40,151 nucleotides of DNA, from NCBI GenBank assembly GCA_051878085.1, contig JBJEJN010000147.1, positions 1 to 40,151 on the forward strand, read 5' to 3'. This document shows positions 29,164 through 37,104 of the stretch, in pieces. The position numbers were made by a program, and so were the translations under genes. Under the pieces are notes generated by a model. That model had not been told where the DNA came from. It did not search any database and saw nothing but the letters and a program-made list of their open reading frames with translations. Numbering within the stretch: the stretch's first letter is position 1; every line of letters starts with the position of its first letter. The stretch comes from SFTH01 sp051878085 (GTDB lineage: Bacteria; Bacillota; Clostridia; Christensenellales; Aristaeellaceae).

Positions 29164-30126
29164 ATGGAAAAATTCAAGAATTTACCGATTGTCAAGAAAT
29201 TGGGATTCAACCGCATCGTGCTGGTTGTAATCATGGTTCTATTGTACTTCCTGTTCTCCGTGGTCAGCGGCCGTCCCCTGGACATGGGCAACGTGCTCAA
29301 CACGGTGGACTTCATGGGCTTCCTGGCGCTGGGCGTGACCTTCGTCATCGCCACCGGCGGCATCGACTTCTCCATCGGCCCGGTGATGTTCTGCTCCGGC
29401 CTGGTCGGCGGACAGCTTCTGGTGGTTCATGGCTGGCCGCTGTGGTCGGCACTGCTCATCACCATCCTCGTTGGCCTCGTTTTCGGCGTTGCCAACGGCG
29501 TGATGGTCGCCTACATGAAGCTCCCGTCCTTCATCTCCTCCATGGCCTCCATGCGCATCGCAAAGGGCATCGGCCTGCTGGCGACCAACTCCGCCGGCGT
29601 CAGCTGGCCCTCCAGCGGCGCTGAGAACGACTGGTACCGCAATCTGGTCAGCTGCAACGGCGTGCCGGTCGGCCTGATCATCCTGCTCGTCACGGCGATC
29701 GTCTGCTCCATCGTTCTGAACAAGACCCGCATCGGCCGCTACATCCTCTGCATCGGCTCCAACCGCGAGGCGGTTCGCCTCTCCGGCGTGGATACCCGCA
29801 AGTGGGAAGCGCTGGCCTATGTGTTCTGCGGCCTGCTGGCCGGCGTCGCCGCCATCATGTACGCGGGCGCGATCACCAAGTTCGCGGCCGGTCAGGGCGA
29901 CGTGTTCAACAACAACGCCATCGCAGCCTGCGTCATGGGCGGCACCTCCATGGCGGGCGGCACGGCCTCCATCGCCGGCAGCCTGATCGGTATCTTCATC
30001 ATCTCCATGCTGCGCGTCGGCATCACCGCGATGAAGTTCAGCCCCGACTGGCAGTACATCATCACCGGCGTCATCGTGGCGCTGTGCGTATTCGCGGACA
30101 TTCGCAGCCGCGCACGCAAAAAGTGA
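29164..30126 (+). CDS. CUT2 sugar ABC permease (RbsC type)
   Basis: A 320-residue permease. It has eight to ten hydrophobic segments and the family motifs GVTFVIATGGIDFSIGPVMF near residue 58 and ILCIGSNREAVRLSGVDTRKWEAL, the loop that meets the ATPase, plus GGTSMAGGTASIAGSLIG near the end. AGGAGG precedes ATG 29164. It is 14 bases after the ATPase gene. The presence of two different permease genes points to a heterodimeric channel. Confidence 0.94.
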   Translation: MEKFKNLPIVKKLGFNRIVLVVIMVLLYFLFSVVSGRPLDMGNVLNTVDFMGFLALGVTFVIATGGIDFSIGPVMFCSGLVGGQLLVVHGWPLWSALLITILVGLVFGVANGVMVAYMKLPSFISSMASMRIAKGIGLLATNSAGVSWPSSGAENDWYRNLVSCNGVPVGLIILLVTAIVCSIVLNKTRIGRYILCIGSNREAVRLSGVDTRKWEALAYVFCGLLAGVAAIMYAGAITKFAAGQGDVFNNNAIAACVMGGTSMAGGTASIAGSLIGIFIISMLRVGITAMKFSPDWQYIITGVIVALCVFADIRSRARKK

Positions 30127-30152
30127 CAACTAGAGGAACAGGAGGACAGAAT

Positions 30153-31154
30153 ATGCAAACATTAAATAAGAGCGGGCGCACCCGCAAGTTTGATCTTCAG
30201 CGAATCGTTGTTCTGGCTGTCGCGATCGTGCTGGCTGCGGTATTCAGCATTGCAAGCAAGGAGTTCCGTCAGTATACGACCATTGTCACGCTGCTTGACT
30301 CCTTCTACTACTTCGCCTTCATGTCCATCGGTGTCACCTTCTGTCTGATCTCCGGCGGCAACGACCTGTCCGTCGGCACCGGCATGGTGTGCTACGCCAT
30401 GATCGCCGGCATGCTGGTCAAGGACTTCGGCTGCCCGGTCTGGGTTGGCATGATCGTCGCCATTGTGCTGGGCCTGATCTTTGGCGCACTCAACGGCGTG
30501 ATGGTCGCCATCATGAACCTGCCTGCCTTCATCGCAACCCTGTGCACCATGCTCATTACCCGCGGGCTCAGCTCGGTTGCCTGCGGCGGCGCGTCCATCT
30601 CCTGGCCGGCCCGCGCCTCTGAGGAGGGCTGGTTCCGCAACATCTTCAAGTACATGATGCCCAACGCCCTCGGCAAGAAGACGCCCATTCCCACCGGTCT
30701 GATCGTCGTGCTGATCGCGATCATCATCATGTCCATCATCCTGAACAAGACCCGCATCGGCCGCTACATCATCGCCATCGGCTCCAACAAGGAGGCCGCG
30801 CGCCTGTCCGGCGTGAACGTGGTGAAGTATCAGATGTTCGCCTACATCATCTCCGGCCTGTTCGCGGGCATCGCGGGCATCGCCTTCGCGGCCAGCAACG
30901 CCTCCTCGATCACGGCCTCGTCGGGTCTCGGACTTGAGCTGGACGCCATCGGCGGCGCGATCATCGGCGGCACGTCCATGACCGGCGGCTCCGGCAGCAT
31001 CGTCGGCTCGATGATTGGTATTCTGATCCTGGCGCTGCTGAAGAACGGCCTGCCGAAGATCGGCCTCACCGGCGACTGGCAGCACGTCATCACCGGTATC
31101 ATCCTGATCGCCGCCATCTGGTTCGACGTGATCAAGAATCGCAAGAAGGCGTAA
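30153..31154 (+). CDS. CUT2 sugar ABC permease, second subunit
   Basis: A 333-residue paralogue of the previous permease with the same motifs: GVTFCLISGGNDLSVGTGMV, NKTRIGRYIIAIGSNKEAARLSGV and GGTSMTGGSGSIVGSMIG. It has a longer basic N-terminus. AGGAGGAC precedes ATG 30153, 26 bases after the first permease. The stop is followed by the strong promoter of the binding protein gene. Confidence 0.94.
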   Translation: MQTLNKSGRTRKFDLQRIVVLAVAIVLAAVFSIASKEFRQYTTIVTLLDSFYYFAFMSIGVTFCLISGGNDLSVGTGMVCYAMIAGMLVKDFGCPVWVGMIVAIVLGLIFGALNGVMVAIMNLPAFIATLCTMLITRGLSSVACGGASISWPARASEEGWFRNIFKYMMPNALGKKTPIPTGLIVVLIAIIIMSIILNKTRIGRYIIAIGSNKEAARLSGVNVVKYQMFAYIISGLFAGIAGIAFAASNASSITASSGLGLELDAIGGAIIGGTSMTGGSGSIVGSMIGILILALLKNGLPKIGLTGDWQHVITGIILIAAIWFDVIKNRKKA

Positions 31155-31194
31155 GGCAAGCGACAGGAATTATTGCGGCAATTGTTAAAAATGG

Positions 31195-31223
31195 TTGACG
31201 TTGTATGGTTTTAAGCGTATAAT
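31195..31223 (+). promoter_or_regulatory. Promoter of the sugar-binding protein gene
   Basis: TTGACG (31195-31200), 17-bp spacer, perfect TATAAT (31218-31223), about 73 bases before ATG 31296. It would raise the binding protein above the transporter subunits. Confidence 0.88.
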
Positions 31224-31295
31224 GTTAACTGCACCGAAACGATGATTACCGTGAAGAGCGGTAAACATAAAACACTTTTCAAGGAGGAACTTTTT

Positions 31296-32336
31296 ATGAA
31301 GAAGATCCTGGCTCTCGTTCTCGCAATGCTGATGGTCGTCGGCATGACCTCTGCTCTGGCAGCAGGCGAGCACATCGAAATCGTTTCCAAGGGCTTCCAG
31401 CACGAGTATTGGCAGGCCGTCAAGAAGGGCGCCGAAGCCAAGGCTGAGGAACTGGGCGTGACCGTCAACTTCGTTGGCCCCGCTTCCGAGTCCGAGTATG
31501 CTGAGCAGCTGGAGCAGCTGAAGGCTGCCATCGACGCCGCTCCGTCCGCCATTGGTCTGGCCGCTCTGTCCACCGAGACCTGCCTGGACGCCATCGCTGA
31601 CGCGCAGGCCAAGAACATCCCGATCATCGGCTTCGACTCCGGCGTTCCGGGCGCTCCCGAAGGCGCGATCCTGGCCAATGCTGCCACCGACAACTATGCT
31701 GCCGGCGCCATGGCCGCTGAGAAGGTCTACGAAGCCATCGCTGCCCGCATCGAGGCTGCTGAAGGCACCGTCCGCATCGGCGTGTCCGCTCAGGACAACG
31801 TTTCCGAGTCCGTGACCCTGCGTGGCCTGGGCTTCATCGACAAGATGGCCGAGCTGTGCGGCTCCGTCAAGCTGGAAGGCGACACCTTCTACTGCGAGCA
31901 TGCCACCTGCGGCTCCGATGATTCCGCGAAGGTCATCATCGAGACCCTGGTTCCCGCTCAGGTTACCTCCGAGCTGTCCCTGATCGACTGCAACACCCTG
32001 CTGTCCAAGGAAGACACCATCGCCATCTACGGCTCCAACCAGCACTCTGCTGAGGCCATCATCTCCGCCAACGAGAACCTGCAGGTTTGCGGCACTGGCG
32101 AGACCGACGTCATCGCTGCTGGCTTCGACTCCGGCGCTGTGATCAAGGCCGCTGTTGCTGACGGCGTGATGCTGGGCGCAATCACCCAGGCTCCCTTCGC
32201 GATGGGCGCTGCTGTCGTCGAGCTGTGCGTTGCCGCCGCCAACGGCGAGACCGTTGCCGACGTCGACACCGGCTGCCAGTGGTACACCGCTGAGAACATG
32301 AACGACGAGGACATCGCCGTCAACCTGTACAACTAA
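31296..32336 (+). CDS. Sugar-binding protein of the CUT2 importer
   Basis: A 346-residue binding protein of the Peripla_BP_4 (ribose/galactose-like) family. The signal peptide ends near ALA-AG at residue 22-24 and contains no lipobox Cys. The mature part starts HIEIVSKGFQHEYWQAVKKGAEAKAEELG, the usual layout, and has IGFDSGVPGAPEGAIL and TDVIAAGFDSGAVIKAAVADG for the second lobe. AAGGAGG precedes ATG 31296. It belongs with the three upstream genes. Its codon use (frequent GCT, CTG) differs from the more GC-rich neighbours, as is typical for a highly expressed gene. Confidence 0.93.
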   Translation: MKKILALVLAMLMVVGMTSALAAGEHIEIVSKGFQHEYWQAVKKGAEAKAEELGVTVNFVGPASESEYAEQLEQLKAAIDAAPSAIGLAALSTETCLDAIADAQAKNIPIIGFDSGVPGAPEGAILANAATDNYAAGAMAAEKVYEAIAARIEAAEGTVRIGVSAQDNVSESVTLRGLGFIDKMAELCGSVKLEGDTFYCEHATCGSDDSAKVIIETLVPAQVTSELSLIDCNTLLSKEDTIAIYGSNQHSAEAIISANENLQVCGTGETDVIAAGFDSGAVIKAAVADGVMLGAITQAPFAMGAAVVELCVAAANGETVADVDTGCQWYTAENMNDEDIAVNLYN

Positions 32337-32358
32337 TTCAAAAGAAACGGTTTACAGC

Positions 32359-32408
32359 TTGAACGCGGATTTATTCGCAAAGCGTGGTTGTCCGCGTTGA
32401 TGTTCAAA
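32359..32408 (+). other. mRNA hairpin after the binding protein gene
   Basis: TTGAACGCGGA pairs with TCCGCGTT-GAT-GTTCAA around a 21-nt loop. There is no T run; together with the terminator that follows it may protect the 3' end of the binding-protein mRNA. Confidence 0.45.
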
Positions 32409-32440
32409 CGGCTGCGCGTTAAGCGCAGCCGTTCTTTTAT
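32407..32440 (+). terminator. Terminator after the sugar-binding protein gene
   Basis: AACGGCTGCGC (32407-32417) and GCGCAGCCGTT (32423-32433) form a perfect 11-bp stem followed by CTTTTATT. It separates the transport genes from the enzyme genes; read-through or a weak promoter must serve the latter, since no clear promoter lies between 32440 and 32490. Confidence 0.88.
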
Positions 32441-32489
32441 TCTGGTGCTCTGCTTCATAAAACCAATTCACACAAAGGAGCTGTTTCCT

Positions 32490-33494
32490 ATGGTTGATCC
32501 GAATCTGGTTCCGAAGGTACGCCTGGCGGACGGCACGCTCGTCCCCGCTGTCGGCATCGGTACGTTCGCATCCGACAACTACACTGCGGATGTGGTGAGC
32601 GCCGCAGTTGAAGGCGCGATTCGCTCCGGCTATCGCTTCATTGATTGCGCCAGCGTCTATGGAAATGAAGCGGAGATCGGTGCGGTCTTTACAAAGCTGT
32701 TCGACGAGGGCGTGGTGACGCGCGACGAGATGTTCATCACCTCCAAGGTCTGGAACGACATGCACGGCAAGGGCGACGTGCTTTTGTCCTGCGCAAAGAC
32801 GCTGCGCGACCTGGGTCTGGACAGCCTGGACATCTACTTCCTCCACTGGCCCTTCCCGAATTACCATGCGCCGGGCTGCGACGGCGACAGCCGCAACCCG
32901 AATTCCAAGCCCTTCTCGGTCGATCGCTTCATGGCCACCTGGCGGCAGATGGAGCGTCTGGTGGATATGGGCCTGACCAAGCGCATCGGCATGTCCAACA
33001 TGACCATCCCGAAGCTCGAGGCGGTGCTGCCGCTGTGCAGAATCCAGCCCGCCATGATTGAAATGGAGCTTCATCCCTCCTTCCAGCAGCAGGCGCTCTA
33101 CGATTACTGCATGGAGCGCGGCATCCAGGTCATCGGCTTCTGCCCGCTGGGTTCCCCCAAGCGGCCCGAGCGCGACCGCACCGCCGACGATGTGGCGGAC
33201 ATGGAAATGCCTGAGCTTGTGAAAATCGCCGAGACGCACGGCATTCATCCCGCGGCCGTCTGCCTCAAGTGGGGCGTTCAGCGGGGTGAGGTGGTCATTC
33301 CCTTCTCCGTGCGCGAAAAGAACTACGTCTCCAACCTCGCGTGCGTGACCAGCGATCCGCTGACCGACGCGGAGATGCAGGTGCTGTCCACGCTGGACCG
33401 CAACTGTCGCCTGGTCAAGGGTCAGGTGTTCCTCTGGCCCGGTGCGACCCACTGGGAGGATCTCTGGGATCTGGACGGAACCATCACCCAGTAA
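32490..33494 (+). CDS. Aldo/keto reductase
   Basis: A 334-residue aldo/keto reductase, an NAD(P)H-dependent enzyme that interconverts carbonyls and alcohols. The catalytic tetrad is complete: D52 and Y57 (FIDCASVYGNE), K86 (FITSKVW) and H119 (YFLHWPF). The cofactor-binding end shows VVIPFSVREKNYVSNL. The C-terminal 40 residues are longer than in typical AKRs and may close the active site. AAAGGAG precedes ATG 32490. It is the first of four enzyme genes downstream of the sugar importer and could reduce an aldose or oxidise a polyol; the substrate is unknown. Confidence 0.9.
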   Translation: MVDPNLVPKVRLADGTLVPAVGIGTFASDNYTADVVSAAVEGAIRSGYRFIDCASVYGNEAEIGAVFTKLFDEGVVTRDEMFITSKVWNDMHGKGDVLLSCAKTLRDLGLDSLDIYFLHWPFPNYHAPGCDGDSRNPNSKPFSVDRFMATWRQMERLVDMGLTKRIGMSNMTIPKLEAVLPLCRIQPAMIEMELHPSFQQQALYDYCMERGIQVIGFCPLGSPKRPERDRTADDVADMEMPELVKIAETHGIHPAAVCLKWGVQRGEVVIPFSVREKNYVSNLACVTSDPLTDAEMQVLSTLDRNCRLVKGQVFLWPGATHWEDLWDLDGTITQ

Positions 33495-33511
33495 CTGAAG
33501 GAGCAACAACC

Positions 33512-34549
33512 ATGGCAATTTACGATCATCCGATCTTTTTCCGCCGGAACAGAGTCTTCCGCGTCTATCTGGGCGGCAAGCTGTTCCACGACTTCATGGG
33601 CGACGCCCCCGAGGACGGTTTCTATCCCGAGGAGTGGATCGCCTCGTCGGTGCGCGCCATCAATCCGGGCCACACCGATCCCCTGGAGGGCATCTCCATC
33701 TGTGAGGAGAACGGCATGCCCTTTAATGAGCTGCTCTCCACCTACAAGCGGGAGTGCCTGGGCGAGCGCGAGGATCTGGGCGTGCTGGTCAAGTTCCTGG
33801 ACAGCGCCATCCGCCTGCCCATGCAGGTGCATCCGACCCGCGCGGACTCCCGCAGGCTGTTTGGCAGCCCCTACGGCAAGGCGGAATCCTGGCTGATTCT
33901 GGCCACCCGTCCCGACGCGTGCCTCTACTTCGGCTTCTCCCGGGAGGTCAGCCGCGAGGAATTTGAGCGCGCTGTGGACGCATCCGAGAACGACAAGGAG
34001 TGCATGACCGCCTTCGTCAACCGCATCCCGGTGCAGACGGGCGACGTGTTCTTCGTGCCCGCCGGCGTGATCCACGCCATCGGCGCAGGCTGTCTGCTGC
34101 TGGAGGCCCAGGAGCCCACGGACTTCACCATCCAGCCGGAGCACTGGTGCGGCGACTATCACCTGAATGACACCGAGATGTACCTCGGCCTGAACCGCGA
34201 GGATGCGAATTCCTGCTTCGACTTCAGCCTCTATGGCGAGGAAGTGGTGCGCATGGGCCGCAAGGTTCCGCGCGTGCTGCGCGAGGAGGGCGGTGTGAAG
34301 CTGGAGGAGCTGATCGGGCCCAACGATACCCCCTGCTTCAGCATGGATCGCATCACACTGGAGAACGGACGCTGCACGCTGGAGAAGGCCGCCTGCATCT
34401 ACATCGCCGTGGAGGGCGAGGGAGAGGTGCGCTGCGGCGACTTTGTGCGCGCAATGAAGCGCGGCGACTACTTCTTTCTGCCTCAGGCGGCGGGCAAGTG
34501 CGAGGTCGCCGGAAGCATGCAGCTGGTGTGCTGCAAGGGCGGCGAATGA
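33512..34549 (+). CDS. Class I mannose-6-phosphate isomerase-like enzyme
   Basis: A 345-residue cupin enzyme of the type I phosphomannose isomerase family. All four zinc ligands are visible: Q105 and H107 (LPMQVHPT), E125 (GKAESW) and H188 (FVPAGVIHAIG). The C-terminal half carries a second cupin repeat. Family members convert mannose-6-phosphate and fructose-6-phosphate; in this catabolic context, without other mannose genes, it may act on a different phosphosugar or on a free sugar. GAAGGAG precedes ATG 33512, 17 bases after the aldo/keto reductase. Confidence 0.9.
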   Translation: MAIYDHPIFFRRNRVFRVYLGGKLFHDFMGDAPEDGFYPEEWIASSVRAINPGHTDPLEGISICEENGMPFNELLSTYKRECLGEREDLGVLVKFLDSAIRLPMQVHPTRADSRRLFGSPYGKAESWLILATRPDACLYFGFSREVSREEFERAVDASENDKECMTAFVNRIPVQTGDVFFVPAGVIHAIGAGCLLLEAQEPTDFTIQPEHWCGDYHLNDTEMYLGLNREDANSCFDFSLYGEEVVRMGRKVPRVLREEGGVKLEELIGPNDTPCFSMDRITLENGRCTLEKAACIYIAVEGEGEVRCGDFVRAMKRGDYFFLPQAAGKCEVAGSMQLVCCKGGE

Positions 34550-34579
34550 CCGCTGAACAGAAACGATAAGGAGGCTCCC

Positions 34580-35623
34580 ATGAGAGTCAGTCCCAATCTC
34601 GATTTGCAGGCGCTGGAAGCGGCGCTGAACGAGCTTTCCAGGGCGCGGGTGGCCATGATCGGCGACCTCTGCCTGGATCTGTACATCTTTGGCGACATGC
34701 GCCTGAGTGAGCTGTCCCGCGAGACACCCCACTTTCCGATCCCGGTGATCTCGGAGCGCTACAATCCCGGCGGGGCCGGCAACGTCGCGAACAACATCGC
34801 GGCGCTGAAGCCCGCGTCCTTCACGGCCATCGGCCTGGTGGGCGATGACTGGCGCGGCGACCTGCTGCTTCGCGCGCTGCGGGACAACGGCGTGGACGAT
34901 TCAAACGTCATCCGCAGCGATGAAGTCACCACCAACACCTACGTCAAGGTCATCCGCCGGGGCATCTCCGATGTGGCCTACGAGGATCCGCGCATCGACT
35001 TCGAGAACCGCAGGCCCCTCAGCGACGCGCTGGCGGACAGGCTCATCGAGGCGCTGGATCGCGCGGAATTTGACGTGCTGGTGGTCAGCGACCAGATGAA
35101 GTACGGCTGCATCACGCCCCGCATCCGTGAGCACATCAGCCGCATCGCTGAGTCCGGCAAGATCGTGCTGGTGGACAGCCGCGACCACGCGGCGGACTAC
35201 CGCAAGGTCATCGTCAAGCCCAACGAGGTGGAGACTGCGCGGGCCTTCGGCGATCTGGACGACGCGGACGCGCCGCAGCTCGATCCCAACGACGCGCAGT
35301 CCATCCACGACTTTGCGCAGCGCATCATCGGCAAGATCGCCGCGCGCAACGGCGAGCGCGCCGTCATCACGCTGGGCAGCCAGGGCTGCATGGTCTACGA
35401 CGGCGAGGCGATTCACTGCCCGGCGCACCCGACCAAGCCCCCGGTGGACATCGTGGGTGCGGGCGACACCTTCATCTCCGCCATGGGCACAGCCCTCGCG
35501 GCGGGACACGATCTGGAGACGGCTGCGCGCATCGCCTGCCTCGCGTCGGCCGTGACCGTGCGCAAGATCGGCACCACCGGCACCGCCACCCGCGAGGAGA
35601 TCCTGGCGGTGGCGGCGGAATGA
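34580..35623 (+). CDS. HldE/RfaE-like PfkB sugar kinase
   Basis: A 347-residue PfkB-family kinase that resembles the kinase half of HldE (D-glycero-beta-D-manno-heptose-7-phosphate kinase) more than ribokinase: GDLCLDLYIFGDMRLSELSRETPHFPIPV, then YNPGGAGNVANNIAAL and the DYxK-like VVSDQMKYGCITPRI. The catalytic GAGDTF is at residues 293-298. The cytidylyl/adenylyltransferase half of HldE is missing, so this is a stand-alone kinase. AAGGAGG precedes ATG 34580. Its place among sugar catabolic enzymes suggests that it phosphorylates a sugar or sugar phosphate during breakdown, not LPS synthesis. Confidence 0.85.
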   Translation: MRVSPNLDLQALEAALNELSRARVAMIGDLCLDLYIFGDMRLSELSRETPHFPIPVISERYNPGGAGNVANNIAALKPASFTAIGLVGDDWRGDLLLRALRDNGVDDSNVIRSDEVTTNTYVKVIRRGISDVAYEDPRIDFENRRPLSDALADRLIEALDRAEFDVLVVSDQMKYGCITPRIREHISRIAESGKIVLVDSRDHAADYRKVIVKPNEVETARAFGDLDDADAPQLDPNDAQSIHDFAQRIIGKIAARNGERAVITLGSQGCMVYDGEAIHCPAHPTKPPVDIVGAGDTFISAMGTALAAGHDLETAARIACLASAVTVRKIGTTGTATREEILAVAAE

Positions 35624-35677
35624 AATTGAAATCCAATGGGTAGACAAATTCTACGTTGAATTAAAGGAGGAAACCAT

Positions 35678-36739
35678 ATGAATCCGAAGATGTTGGGCGC
35701 AATCCTGCCCGGCAACAGCACCGTTCAGCTGAAGGAGTTTGACGTACCGAAGCCGGGTCACGGCCAGGTACTGGTCAAGACCAAGGCATCCACGATCTGC
35801 GGTTCGGACATCCGCTGCATCTACCGCGCGCATGTCGGCAAGGGCCCCGAGGGCTATCAGCCCGGCATGGTCGCCGGTCACGAGCCCTGCGGCATCATCG
35901 TCGAAGAGGGCGAGGGCCTGAAGCGCTTCAAGAAGGGCGACCGCGTCATCGTTTACCACATCTCCGGCTGTGGCGTATGCTACGACTGCCGCCTCGGCTA
36001 TTACATCTCCTGCAAGAGCCCCCTGCGCGCGGCCTACGGCTGGCAGCGTAACGGCGGCATGGCTCCCTACGTGCTCTGCGACGAGAAGGATCTGATCGCC
36101 CTGCCCGACGAGCTGAGCTACGAGGACGGCGCGCAGGTCGCCTGCGGCTTCGGCACCTGCTACGAGGCACTGATGAAGATCGGCATCTCCGGCAACGACC
36201 GCGTGCTGGTCACCGGCCTCGGCCCGGTGGGTCTGGCCACGCTGATGCTGGCCAAGGCCATGGGCTGCGACAAGACCATCGGCTGCGACGTGAACGAGGA
36301 GCGCATGCAGCTGGCCAAGGATCTGGGCCTTGCCGACTACGTGTTCAATTCCATGGATCCCGAGGAGTGCCAGAAGAAGATCATGGAGGTCACCGGCGGC
36401 TACGGCTGTGAGCGCGCCATCGACTGCTCCGCCAACAACGCCGCCCGCGCCATGGCGATCCGCTGCACCCGCGAGTGGGGCAAGATGGCCATGGTCGGCG
36501 AGGGCAACGACGTCACCTTCAACCCCTCCCCGGACATCATGCACGGCCAGAAGAGCATCTACGGCTCCTGGGTCACTTCGCTGTGGCGCATGGAGGAGCT
36601 GGTGGAGCACCTGGTTCGCTGGGGCATCCATCCCGACAAGCTCATCACCCACCGCTTCCCGCTGGAGCGCGCCGACGAGGCCTACGCCCTCATGGCCTCC
36701 GGCAAGTGTGGCAAGGTGTCCATCACCTACGACGATTGA
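35678..36739 (+). CDS. Zinc-dependent alcohol/polyol dehydrogenase
   Basis: A 353-residue medium-chain zinc dehydrogenase of the threonine/sorbitol dehydrogenase type. Catalytic zinc ligands: C41 and H68-E69 (GMVAGHEPCG). Structural zinc ligands: C98, C101, C104 and C112, complete. The NAD-binding Rossmann motif is GLGPVGLATL. The protein ends normally with KCGKVSITY. AAAGGAGG precedes ATG 35678. It is last in the cluster; the family oxidises secondary alcohols of polyols or amino acids, which fits a route in which a polyol is oxidised to a ketose before or after phosphorylation. Substrate unproven. Confidence 0.92.
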   Translation: MNPKMLGAILPGNSTVQLKEFDVPKPGHGQVLVKTKASTICGSDIRCIYRAHVGKGPEGYQPGMVAGHEPCGIIVEEGEGLKRFKKGDRVIVYHISGCGVCYDCRLGYYISCKSPLRAAYGWQRNGGMAPYVLCDEKDLIALPDELSYEDGAQVACGFGTCYEALMKIGISGNDRVLVTGLGPVGLATLMLAKAMGCDKTIGCDVNEERMQLAKDLGLADYVFNSMDPEECQKKIMEVTGGYGCERAIDCSANNAARAMAIRCTREWGKMAMVGEGNDVTFNPSPDIMHGQKSIYGSWVTSLWRMEELVEHLVRWGIHPDKLITHRFPLERADEAYALMASGKCGKVSITYDD

Positions 36740-36750
36740 TTTACATGAGA

Positions 36751-36792
36751 ATGGAGCTGTTTCAAACTATGGTCGGTTTGAAACAGCTCCAT
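36751..36792. repeat. Perfect 17-bp inverted repeat
   Basis: ATGGAGCTGTTTCAAAC (36751-36767) and GTTTGAAACAGCTCCAT (36776-36792) around TATGGTCG. The stem is uninterrupted but not followed by a clean T run (GATTTTACGG). It lies between convergent genes and may end both transcripts. Confidence 0.8.
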
Positions 36793-36795
36793 GAT

Positions 36796-36830
36796 TTTAC
36801 GGCGGGATGAGGGCATCCCGCCCTACGGCC
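36796..36830. repeat. REP-like palindromic unit
   Basis: GGCGGGATG-agg-GCATCCCGCC with flanking TACG/CTACG, immediately after the 17-bp inverted repeat. Similar GGCGGGATG palindromes are dispersed in some clostridial genomes in my recollection. Part of it (GGCGGGATGA) recurs in the attenuator terminator arm at 15681-15690. Confidence 0.5.
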
Positions 36831-36886
36831 ATTGAGGGTTGCATCAAGCTTGAGTCGTTTGAGACAGCCGTTTTTCGCAGAATAGC

Positions 36887-37081
36887 TTATTCGATCAGAC
36901 CGTGGTCGCGGTACATGGAGAGCATGCTCTGGTACATCAGCTTGTTGCCCATGAGCTGGCGGAAGGTCACGGTCTTGGTCTTGCCCTCCGCGCGGAGGAC
37001 AGCCATCTTCCGTTCGATGGCCGCGTATTCCGTCTGAATCTCCTGGAGCATCCTTTCGAAGCGTTCCTCGCGTTCGGACAT
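36887..37081 (-). CDS. Small charged helical protein
   Basis: A 64-residue protein that I do not recognise. It is highly charged and predicted to be helical with a heptad-like pattern (RFERMLQEIQTEYAAIERKMAVLRAEG), ending LMYQSMLSMYRDHGLIE. There are no membrane segments. The start is uncertain: ATG 37081 has only a weak GAAGTG in front, while GTG 37108 would overlap the upstream HAD stop as GTGA and add nine residues. In either case it appears to be translationally coupled to the HAD gene. Confidence 0.6.
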   Translation of the reverse strand: MSEREERFERMLQEIQTEYAAIERKMAVLRAEGKTKTVTFRQLMGNKLMYQSMLSMYRDHGLIE

Positions 37082-37104
37082 GGTGTTCACTTCATTGAAC
37101 GCGC

